From Bacillota bacterium (GTDB lineage Bacteria > Bacillota > Dehalobacteriia > UBA4068): DNA of 5,311 bases. A model generated the notes under the pieces. It was not told the DNA's origin, searched no databases, and saw only the letters and a program-made list of their open reading frames with translations. The stretch covers positions 1-5,311 of the forward strand of contig WRKD01000077.1 of the NCBI GenBank assembly GCA_009778255.1, given 5' to 3'. Positions 1 through 5,311 of the stretch are shown piece after piece. The first letter of the stretch is position 1. Every line of letters begins with the position of its first letter. The translations under genes and the position numbers were made by a program.

Positions 1-1800
1 TATGAGTGGCTGATCATGGATATGGCCGCCTATACGGCTTTGCCAGGTATAAGCCAAGATTCTACCAGCACATTACAGGCTGTGCAGGATTATCTTGATT
101 ATACCATCAATTCCTTAGCCGAACAAAAACCAAGCGCTTTAGTAAGCTTAGATAGTATATATGCCAAAGCGGTATTGGGCCTTAGTGCAATTGGCGTAGA
201 GCCAACTAATCTTATTACTTTAAATAAAACAGCGCTTAATGCCATAGCTTTGCTAAAATTAACTACAACCACCAGTATATATAATGCGCCTTATGTATTG
301 CTCGCCTATCAGCAGGGTAATTATAATACTTCTTTCCAAGAGCAAAATCTTATAAATTTTCTTTTAGCAGCACAATTAGCCAACGGCGCTTGGGGCTGGG
401 GCGATACTGCCGATACCGCTGATACGGATGGCACGGCTATGGTAATACAAGCTTTAGCTAAGTATTATAATACTAATAAAGATATCGCACAAGCTATAGA
501 TAAGGCTGTAACTTATTTAAGCGCCGCTCAAAATGAACAAGGCGCATATGTTTCTGTTTGGACCGGCGAACCCAGCGCCGATACTATGGCTCAAGTAATT
601 TTGGCTTTAACAGCATTAGGGCTAGACTTCGAAAAAGACACGCGCTTTATTAAAGAACATAGCTTGCTTAGCGGGTTGTTGAGCCTTAAAGACTCAACTA
701 AGGGAGATTTTTTTGGCGATTCCAATGAGCAAGCCTTTCGCGCTCTGATTGCTGTTATGGGTTATAGGCAACAACAAGCCGCCTATAATTTTTATGATTT
801 TTCTCATAATAAAAAAAGGCAGGGTATAGCCGTAAGCCTAGGCGGCGCGCCACTTATTCCCTTAAGCGAATCTGCCGAAATGATTACGGTAAGCTTTACT
901 TTAGAGGGACCGGAGGGCAAATTGATAGAGCAGACCTCGCTTAGTGTGCCCGCTGACGCTAAAGTATATCATATAGCATTAGAAGTATTAGCAAAGCATG
1001 CTTTTTTGCCAAGCGGAGCAGAGAACGGTTATATTAGCAGTGTTACAAAACCTAATGGTATAAAGTATAGCGAATTTGAGTATGGACCCAATTCCGGTTG
1101 GCTATATAAGGTGAACAATAAGTTGCCCGGGATGGGAATTACTTCTTGTGAAGTTTATGAAGGTGATGATGTTTTATTGTATTATTCCAAAAATTGGCTG
1201 CTGGATGCAGATGCGGGCAGCTTTTTTAGCGCCGCTTACGAAGGGGAAGGCGTTTATTTTTCCGATGTGCCGCCTACTCACTGGGCTGCAGTTTATATTT
1301 ACGATTTAGTGAAAAATGGTATAATAAAAGGGAAAACGCCTAGTTTATTTGCTCCGCAAGATAACCTGACCCGCGCCGAACTCACGGTTTTACTATTTCG
1401 TATGAGCCGGGAAACGGCGCCTTTGCTCAAATATAGTTTCGACGATGTTTCTCATACCGCTTGGTATGCGCCAGAGCTTGCTTGGGCCGTGCAGGAAGGG
1501 ATTATTGAAGGGATGGCGGAAAAGCGTTTTGCTCCCCAAAAAGCGGTGAACAGGCAAGATATGGCGGTTATGCTTTATCGGTTTATTGGCAAAAGAGGTT
1601 TTGCCTTGCCACCCCAAGAACGCATAGATTTTTTCAGTGATGAAGGCTCTATTAGCCAATATGCAATAGAAGCTGTGGCGGCTTTACACTTGGGCGGACT
1701 TATTAAAGGCTATGAAGACAATAGTTTTCGCCCAAAAGCCGCAATAACGCGCGCCGAGGCCGCTAAACTATTGGCGTCTATAGCAGGTATTATAGAGTAG
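1..1800 (+). CDS. SLH-anchored surface protein with alpha/alpha-barrel repeats and DUF4430 domain (5' partial)
   Basis: The reading frame is open from base 1 (YEWLI precedes the first in-window ATG at 16), and no ribosome binding site precedes that ATG, so the true start lies upstream. Counting from the Met at 16, residues about 1-255 are helical repeats of the prenyltransferase/squalene-cyclase/transcobalamin alpha-barrel type. The clearest are at 106-205, with NGAWGWGD at 123-130, DTDGTAMVIQALA at 136-148 and SADTMAQVILALTALG at 187-202. Residues about 288-393 match DUF4430 (SVPADAKVYHIALEVL, GWLYKVNNKLPGMG, YEGDDVLLYYSKNW). Three SLH repeats follow at about 413-463, 473-524 and 537-590, carrying LTRAE, VNRQD and ITRAE in the position of the usual TRAE motif. 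SLH repeats bind pyruvylated secondary wall polymer, so the protein should sit on the cell surface. Barrel plus DUF4430 is the fold order of intrinsic factor and transcobalamin, so corrinoid or other small-ligand binding is possible, but this is inference. It is probably not an enzyme: no cyclase DxDD acid motif is seen. Confidence 0.9.
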   Translation, partial: YEWLIMDMAAYTALPGISQDSTSTLQAVQDYLDYTINSLAEQKPSALVSLDSIYAKAVLGLSAIGVEPTNLITLNKTALNAIALLKLTTTTSIYNAPYVLLAYQQGNYNTSFQEQNLINFLLAAQLANGAWGWGDTADTADTDGTAMVIQALAKYYNTNKDIAQAIDKAVTYLSAAQNEQGAYVSVWTGEPSADTMAQVILALTALGLDFEKDTRFIKEHSLLSGLLSLKDSTKGDFFGDSNEQAFRALIAVMGYRQQQAAYNFYDFSHNKKRQGIAVSLGGAPLIPLSESAEMITVSFTLEGPEGKLIEQTSLSVPADAKVYHIALEVLAKHAFLPSGAENGYISSVTKPNGIKYSEFEYGPNSGWLYKVNNKLPGMGITSCEVYEGDDVLLYYSKNWLLDADAGSFFSAAYEGEGVYFSDVPPTHWAAVYIYDLVKNGIIKGKTPSLFAPQDNLTRAELTVLLFRMSRETAPLLKYSFDDVSHTAWYAPELAWAVQEGIIEGMAEKRFAPQKAVNRQDMAVMLYRFIGKRGFALPPQERIDFFSDEGSISQYAIEAVAALHLGGLIKGYEDNSFRPKAAITRAEAAKLLASIAGIIE

Positions 1801-1833
1801 GGCAACTTTTTGACTCTGGGCGCAGTTGTGGCA

Positions 1834-1862
1834 TTGACTATTTATAAAAAGACTGCTATACT
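1834..1862 (+). promoter_or_regulatory. Sigma-70/SigA promoter with extended -10
   Basis: TTGACT (1834-1839) and TATACT (1857-1862) each differ from consensus at one base and are separated by exactly 17 bases. TG at 1854-1855, one base before the -10, makes it an extended -10. Transcription should begin near 1869 and run into the tRNA-Ser at 2041. Strong promoters of this kind are usual for stable-RNA genes. No coding frame of note begins between here and the tRNA. Confidence 0.75.
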
Positions 1863-1907
1863 TTTCTATATAAAAAAAGTGGCTAAAAATGCTGAATACT
1901 TGTAAAA

Positions 1908-1970
1908 AGAGGGCGCCGAACCGGTTTAGAGAAGTCGGGCTTGAAAACCTGTAACAAGCGTATGCTTTTT
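1908..1970 (+). pseudogene. Probable decayed tRNA-Ser (5' half and variable arm)
   Basis: This stretch lines up with the intact tRNA-Ser at 2041 from its acceptor 5' strand through the anticodon arm, with one gap and roughly 60% hand-counted identity. Shared pieces are GAGGG near the 5' end, CCGAA and CGGT of the D arm, and the exact loop CTTGAAA with a UGA-type anticodon. AAGC-GTAT-GCTT (1956-1967) falls where the 4-bp variable arm of the intact gene lies. The anticodon stem pairs poorly, and no TTCGAAT T-loop, matching 3' acceptor strand or CCA end follows. It lies in the leader of the functional tRNA transcript. Alternatively it is an unrelated structured leader that resembles tRNA-Ser by chance. 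Confidence 0.4.
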
Positions 1971-2023
1971 TTGAAGAGTTAGCGTAGCTGTCATAACAGG
2001 ACGAATTTTAAAACCTGTGACAA
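1944..2023 (+). repeat. Two direct copies of a 14-base motif, AAAACCTGTRACAA
   Basis: AAAACCTGTAACAA at 1944-1957 and AAAACCTGTGACAA at 2010-2023 differ at one base. The first copy overlaps the anticodon arm and the start of the variable region in the tRNA-like fragment. The second lies 17 bases upstream of the intact tRNA-Ser, and its CCTGT can pair with ACAGG at 1996-2000. It could be a leftover from local duplication of tRNA sequence or a processing-related element. Function unknown. Confidence 0.45.
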
Positions 2024-2040
2024 TTGAATTGTTTTTCTTT

Positions 2041-2129
2041 GGAGGGGTACCGAAGCGGTCAGAACGGGGCGGACTTGAAATCCGTTAGAGAGCAATCTCA
2101 CGCAGGTTCGAATCCTGTCCCCTCCGCCA
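2041..2129 (+). tRNA. tRNA-Ser(UGA)
   Basis: A complete class II tRNA with a long variable arm. The acceptor GGAGGGG (2041-2047) pairs with CCCCTCC (2119-2125), followed by discriminator G and an encoded CCA (2127-2129). The anticodon loop CTTGAAA (2074-2080) carries TGA at 2076-2078, reading UCN serine codons. The variable arm is GAGA-GCAA-TCTC (2088-2099), a 4-bp stem closed by a GNRA-type tetraloop and typical of tRNA-Ser. The T arm is CAGG-TTCGAAT-CCTG (2103-2117). The encoded CCA and full pairing indicate a functional gene. It appears to be served by the promoter at 1834-1862 and the terminator just downstream. Confidence 0.97.
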
Positions 2130-2138
2130 CAATTTGTC

Positions 2139-2173
2139 CGAAAACTACCTAATTTAAGGTAGTTTTCGTTTAT
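2139..2173 (+). terminator. Intrinsic terminator of the tRNA-Ser unit
   Basis: CGAAAACTACCT (2139-2150) and AGGTAGTTTTCG (2157-2168) form a perfect 12-bp stem with the 6-base loop AATTTA. Only a short T-rich tail (TTTAT) follows, but the hairpin starts 9 bases after the tRNA CCA end. The stem also carries an A-run on its 5' side and a T-run on its 3' side, so it could stop transcription in either direction. It isolates the tRNA from the downstream sensor operon. Confidence 0.85.
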
Positions 2174-2228
2174 ACTATGTCATCCTAGCCTTTCATTAGT
2201 GGCGCATAAATCAGGAGGTTTGACAATC

Positions 2229-2264
2229 ATGAAAAGTTCACAAAATGAAGTATACTGTCTTTAG
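2229..2264 (+). CDS. Possible 11-residue leader peptide
   Basis: ATG at 2229 is preceded by a full AGGAGG at 2213-2218 with a 10-base gap, a better ribosome binding site than that of the 809-codon gene downstream. The frame encodes MKSSQNEVYCL and stops at TAG (2262-2264), 34 bases before the next gene's GTG. It could be a regulatory leader peptide, the remnant of a gene lost by deletion, or chance. The peptide shows no runs of one amino acid that would suggest classical attenuation. Confidence 0.3.
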   Translation: MKSSQNEVYCL

Positions 2265-2283
2265 GGCGTGGATTGGCTCAGAA

Positions 2284-2290
2284 AGAGAGG
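2284..2290 (+). promoter_or_regulatory. Ribosome binding site of the 7TM sensor gene
   Basis: AGAGAGG lies 8 bases before GTG 2299. An ATG at 2295 in another frame would sit only 4 bases away and stops after six codons (MSEEKE). The spacing and the lysine-rich signal peptide that begins at the GTG together fix the start. Confidence 0.6.
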
Positions 2291-2298
2291 CTCAATGA

Positions 2299-4728
2299 GT
2301 GAGGAAAAAGAGTAAGCAACTATTCTGTATTCTTTATTTCTGCGTATTGTTCGCAGGGCTTCTCTTTGGCTGCGCTGAAAAACCAACCTCAAACATGATA
2401 TACACCACAGGCGGGTACAGCGCCTTGATTTCTCATTTATTACCCGAATATGAAGTGACAGAAAAAGATAAGGTCAAGCTAGACTTTTTAAAAGACGGAA
2501 ATGTCATCGAAGCCTATGATGTGCAAGTGGAAAACAGTACGGCGAAATACTGGGTTCCCTTGACATTGGAAACCGCCGTGATAGCTGTTGACCGAAACCA
2601 AACGGATATGGCAGTCGCCTCATGGGGCGACCTGCGTAACAGCGACTTGGCAGTAGGTATAGTGTTTTCCGCGCATACGGATCGGATGCTGGCCGCCGCG
2701 CTCTGCTACGGGCTGGAGGGCGATAATTTTGGCTTGGCTTCCGCTATCAGTCTTTTAGAGCCGCTATATCAAAACGGAAAGCTCAAACTTGACGATATGA
2801 CGGCTCCCATCCAAATCTGCTTTGACAGCGTTGCCGCCGTGAGGATCAGAAAGGGCGAAAACATAGAAATCATCGTTCCCTCGGAAGGAACCCTGTCCTT
2901 TGTAAAGGGCTTACTGTCAAACGAGCCGCTGAAGCTGCCAGACGGCTATGAACAGATATTGCTTGAACACGGCCTACGGCTGCCGGACAGTCGTTGTGAT
3001 GAAATGATATACCCCGCATCCGAAAGATATTTCCCCGCTAAAGTTTCAGGGGATTATACCCGCCTTAATACCATTATGCAGGACTGGACGCATGTTTTTC
3101 GCCGTGAGGCGCTGCATACACATTTGCATACCTCTGCTGACGGCAGGGAGCGCATCCTTTTTGCCATTGTGTTCATCATCTTTGCTGTGATCTGGGTAGC
3201 AAGCATGTTGCGCCGCAGCCGGCAAAAAAATATCCGGCGCGTCATATTGGTTATAGGTGTCATTATTGCAGTATGGGTGTTTGCTCGCGTGCTAAAAAAT
3301 CAATTGATTGACGAAAACATGCTGACTCGGTATTTATGGTATAGCTATTATTTCTTTCAATCGCTCCTGCCTTTGGGTCTGGTTCGTATTGCCTCGTTTA
3401 TTGGAACAGGTGAAAAAAAACAAGCCCCGCAATGGTTTTGGGTGTTATGCTTTTTCAACTGTGTATTAGCCGGGCTTGTTATGACAAATGATCTGCATGG
3501 TTTGACATTCAAACTGGATTTGTCGCAACCGGGCTGGTCGGCTACGGGCAATTACAGATACGGTATTATCTACTATATCGTTACCGCAGCGCTTTTGCTC
3601 CAAATAGTCGGCGGAACAGTCCTGATGTTCATAAAGATAAAGCACAGCCCTCGCCGCTACGGGGTCATTTTCCCTCTCATATTTACGGCTGCGTTAATTA
3701 TATACATTGCTGGATATGCTCTCAATATACCTTTTTTCGCCGAAAGCGATCTGACGCTTGTGATATGTTCGTTTTCACTGTTGTTTTTGGAGCTTTGTAT
3801 ACGGGTGGGTCAGATACCCATTAACACGCAATATCGTAAACTGTTTCAAAACGCGGGGCTGAATATGCAGATTATAGATGAAGCTGGCAAGAGCGTATTC
3901 AAAGCAAACGAAGCCATACCGTTAGATACTGGAGTGTGGAAACAGTTAAATAACAGCGATTCGCCGGTTTATGCGGATGAAAATACCCTGCTCTTAAAAA
4001 ACAAAATATCGGGCGGGTATGCCGTGTGGTGTGAGGACGTTACAGTCATTACGCAATTAAGAAATGAAATCGAAACGTATAATCGTTCGCTCGAATCGGC
4101 GAATGCTTTGCTTTCCAGCGAAGCACAGGAAAAAGAGCGGGACGCGCGATTTCAAACGCATATTGAATTATATTCCGCGTTTGAAAAAGATATTGCCGTC
4201 TACGAGCTGCGGCTTACCGAGATGCTGGCGTCCATCCCCGCAGACGGACCGGAACGCGCCGCGCATATGGGAGCCGTCGCGGTGTTGGTATGCTACATCA
4301 AGCGGCGATGCAGCCTTCTCGCTTTAAAAATGAGCGGAACCGAAACCGTGCCGATTAACGAATACGCGGTGTATATAGACGAACTGGCAGAGCTTGCGCG
4401 GATGGCCGGTGTAAAATGCCTGACATATTTTACGCTTAAAGACGGGATCAGATTGGATCAAGCCGTTATGTTTTACGATTTCTTTTATTCAGCCGCCGCA
4501 TGGTCTATCACACACAGGAGTGACGGAATGGTTGCTCAAACCATGTCCGAATACGGAATGCTGATTATGAAGCTGATGATCTCCGGCAATGTTGAGAAAT
4601 ACATGTTTTCAGAAGGTATGGTGCGGGAAATCCAAAACGCGGGAGGGGTTTTGGAGAAAAAAGGGTTGGATAACGATCAAGCCGGTTTGTTTCTGTCCTT
4701 TCCAAAAGGAGATGAACTAAATGCTTAA
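2299..4728 (+). CDS. Lipoprotein sensor: binding-protein-like domain, 7TM region, PAS-like segment and degenerate kinase C-terminus
   Basis: The GTG start gives MRKKSK, a hydrophobic stretch and the lipobox LFGC (22-25), a signal peptidase II signal with lipidated Cys25. Residues about 30-283 resemble a solute-binding protein (YWVPLTLETAVIAVDRN at 84-100, SWGDL at 108-112, VPSEGTLSFVKGLL at 193-206). Seven hydrophobic segments follow at about 285-303, 313-332, 343-367, 379-396, 421-445, 454-480 and 485-502, with TNDLHGLTF at 396-404 as in the 7TM N-terminal region of some histidine kinases. This puts the N-terminus outside and the C-terminus inside. A PAS-like stretch (about 516-585) and a likely coiled coil (584-632) lead to a DHp-like helix pair with IKRRCSLL (667-674) and a shrunken ATPase-like end (AGLFLSFPKGDE, 795-806). 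No clear phospho-acceptor HE/HD motif, N-box Asn pair or DxGxG is seen, so it is probably a co-sensor or pseudokinase rather than an active kinase. It overlaps the next gene by 8 bases. The ligand is unknown. Confidence 0.85.
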   Translation: MRKKSKQLFCILYFCVLFAGLLFGCAEKPTSNMIYTTGGYSALISHLLPEYEVTEKDKVKLDFLKDGNVIEAYDVQVENSTAKYWVPLTLETAVIAVDRNQTDMAVASWGDLRNSDLAVGIVFSAHTDRMLAAALCYGLEGDNFGLASAISLLEPLYQNGKLKLDDMTAPIQICFDSVAAVRIRKGENIEIIVPSEGTLSFVKGLLSNEPLKLPDGYEQILLEHGLRLPDSRCDEMIYPASERYFPAKVSGDYTRLNTIMQDWTHVFRREALHTHLHTSADGRERILFAIVFIIFAVIWVASMLRRSRQKNIRRVILVIGVIIAVWVFARVLKNQLIDENMLTRYLWYSYYFFQSLLPLGLVRIASFIGTGEKKQAPQWFWVLCFFNCVLAGLVMTNDLHGLTFKLDLSQPGWSATGNYRYGIIYYIVTAALLLQIVGGTVLMFIKIKHSPRRYGVIFPLIFTAALIIYIAGYALNIPFFAESDLTLVICSFSLLFLELCIRVGQIPINTQYRKLFQNAGLNMQIIDEAGKSVFKANEAIPLDTGVWKQLNNSDSPVYADENTLLLKNKISGGYAVWCEDVTVITQLRNEIETYNRSLESANALLSSEAQEKERDARFQTHIELYSAFEKDIAVYELRLTEMLASIPADGPERAAHMGAVAVLVCYIKRRCSLLALKMSGTETVPINEYAVYIDELAELARMAGVKCLTYFTLKDGIRLDQAVMFYDFFYSAAAWSITHRSDGMVAQTMSEYGMLIMKLMISGNVEKYMFSEGMVREIQNAGGVLEKKGLDNDQAGLFLSFPKGDELNA
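4706..4711 (+). promoter_or_regulatory. Ribosome binding site of the second sensor, inside the first gene
   Basis: AAGGAG lies 9 bases before ATG 4721, within the last codons of the 809-codon gene. Together with the 8-base gene overlap it points to translational coupling, which would keep the two sensors at linked levels. Confidence 0.7.
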
Positions 4729-5311
4729 CTTCTATACCTTCCCCGAAGCAGTGAGGATCATGTTCAGCGTACTGACCATAATAAACGCAGGTTTCGCGGC
4801 GTTAGTTTTTATTTTACATCAATACCGCTTAAACCGCGGCACATCCTATTGGCTGAACAGCGCGGCCGCGTTCCTTGTAATTTGTCAGGCGCTCATTTAT
4901 GCCGCGCTGATCGCGCAGGTACAGTATAACATCACAGACGGTTTTATCGTGGTAAGCGGATATATAATTGCCCGCTATGTTGTTTTTGCCGCCATTGCAG
5001 CCATTTTCCTGTTTCTTTATAATATAAAGGAAAAGTCACTTCTGCCCGGTATCGTTCTCGCCGCTTCTTTTCTGACGCTTCCGTTTATGGAAACATGGAC
5101 AGGTAGCTTCTTCCCTGTTGTTTTTTCCTCTGCGCTGGCGATTCTGCTTGTTAGTGGAGTATGGCATACTGTTAAAATACGTGGAGAGCTTGCAACATCC
5201 ATATCAGGCCTGTCGATCAAGGAGGCTATGGATTCGCTGGACACCGCCATTTTATTCTATAAAAAAAACGGCCATATCCTGATGCTGAACGGTAAAATGC
5301 AGGAGCTTATG
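4721..5311 (+). CDS. Membrane sensor, probable histidine kinase (3' partial, N-terminal 197 residues)
   Basis: ATG 4721 follows AAGGAG and overlaps the previous stop codon (4726-4728). The frame stays open to the window edge. The 197 visible residues contain about five membrane segments (12-33, 43-67, 74-100, 107-123 and 128-149). Positively charged loops (HQYRLNRG, NIKEKS, KIRGE) suggest N-terminus out and C-terminus in. After the last segment comes SISGLSIKEAMDSLDTAILF (160-179), then KKNGHILMLNGKMQELM to the edge. This matches the start of a PAS-like domain (LSIKEA-D-L-TAILF--NG-ILMLN) often found before the DHp and ATPase domains of Clostridia sensor kinases. The His box and ATP-binding domain would lie beyond the window, so the kinase call is inferred. 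As partner of the apparently degenerate sensor upstream, it is the likely catalytic member, and a response regulator gene may follow. Confidence 0.8.
   Translation, partial: MLNFYTFPEAVRIMFSVLTIINAGFAALVFILHQYRLNRGTSYWLNSAAAFLVICQALIYAALIAQVQYNITDGFIVVSGYIIARYVVFAAIAAIFLFLYNIKEKSLLPGIVLAASFLTLPFMETWTGSFFPVVFSSALAILLVSGVWHTVKIRGELATSISGLSIKEAMDSLDTAILFYKKNGHILMLNGKMQELM

Larger units (their letters stand above)
2174..2298 (+). other. Intergenic leader of the sensor operon
   Basis: This stretch lies between the tRNA terminator and the GTG start at 2299. It holds a strong Shine-Dalgarno (AGGAGG, 2213-2218) with a mini-ORF at 2229-2264, and two direct GGCTCA hexamers (2275-2280 and 2289-2294) just before the start codon. 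TTGACA (2220-2225) and TATACT (2251-2256) are present but 25 bases apart, too far for a standard promoter. No convincing promoter for the operon was found, and no known riboswitch was recognised. Confidence 0.5.

Noticed and set aside
16..18. ATG at 16 as the real start of the surface protein
   Set aside because: The frame is open upstream to base 1, the preceding codons (YEWLI) look like continuing protein, and there is no ribosome binding site. The gene is truncated by the window.
1393..1659. Minus-strand 88-residue open frame
   Set aside because: It lies wholly inside the SLH region of the surface protein, has no ribosome binding site, and has no recognisable protein features.
1803..1828. 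Terminator for the surface-protein gene (CAACT with AGTTG)
   Set aside because: A 5-bp stem with a 16-base loop and no T-run. No convincing terminator is seen for this gene before the promoter at 1834.
1908..1960. Selenocysteine tRNA
   Set aside because: The anticodon loop CTTGAAA carries TGA (serine), not TCA, and the long acceptor and D stems of tRNA-Sec are absent.
2019..2040. Terminator just before the tRNA (ACAAT-TGA-ATTGT plus T-rich run)
   Set aside because: The stem is only 5 bp of mainly A-T pairs with a 3-base loop, probably too weak to terminate, and stopping here would prevent expression of the intact tRNA.
2220..2256. TTGACA and TATACT as a promoter for the sensor operon
   Set aside because: The two boxes are 25 bases apart, well outside the 16-18 base range. 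No acceptable partner box sits at the right distance from either one.
4064..4327. 87-residue open frame on the + strand in another frame of the sensor gene
   Set aside because: It overlaps the coiled-coil and DHp-like region of the real gene, and its arginine- and lysine-rich sequence is typical of an out-of-frame shadow.
5017..5250. Minus-strand 77-residue open frame
   Set aside because: It is antisense to the membrane and PAS-like part of the second sensor, which has a good start, ribosome binding site and continuous open frame.

Overview
The window looks like chromosomal DNA from a low-to-moderate GC Gram-positive of the Firmicutes, probably Clostridia or the SLH-bearing Negativicutes. 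The reasons are a surface protein ending in three S-layer homology (SLH) repeats, Gram-positive-style AGGAGG-type ribosome binding sites, a tRNA-Ser gene with an encoded CCA end, and a lipoprotein/7TM sensor of a type common in Clostridia. No lineage finer than this can be read from the sequence.

Layout, all on the + strand: (1) nt 1-1800 is the 3' part of a cell-wall-associated surface protein: alpha/alpha-barrel repeats of the prenyltransferase/squalene-cyclase type, then a DUF4430-type beta domain, then three SLH repeats. The barrel plus DUF4430 order matches animal transcobalamin and intrinsic factor. (2) nt 1801-2180 is an RNA transcription unit. It has a near-consensus sigma-70 promoter with an extended -10 (1834-1862), a leader of about 170 nt containing what looks like a decayed tRNA-Ser, an intact tRNA-Ser(UGA) at 2041-2129, and a strong hairpin terminator at 2139-2173. 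(3) nt 2174-2298 is a short intergenic stretch with a good Shine-Dalgarno driving an 11-codon mini-ORF. (4) nt 2299-5311 is an operon of two sensors. The first is an 809-residue lipoprotein with a substrate-binding-protein-like outer domain, seven membrane segments, a PAS-like segment and an apparently degenerate kinase C-terminus. The second, overlapping it by 8 nt, is a multi-pass membrane protein entering a PAS-like domain at the window edge, probably the catalytic histidine kinase.

Working model (inference): the 809-residue protein senses an external ligand with its fused binding domain and passes the signal to the overlapping second sensor. A response regulator would be expected beyond the right edge but is not visible. 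The tRNA unit separates two blocks that appear to differ in base composition and codon use, so it could mark an island boundary, although no attachment-site repeat is visible here.
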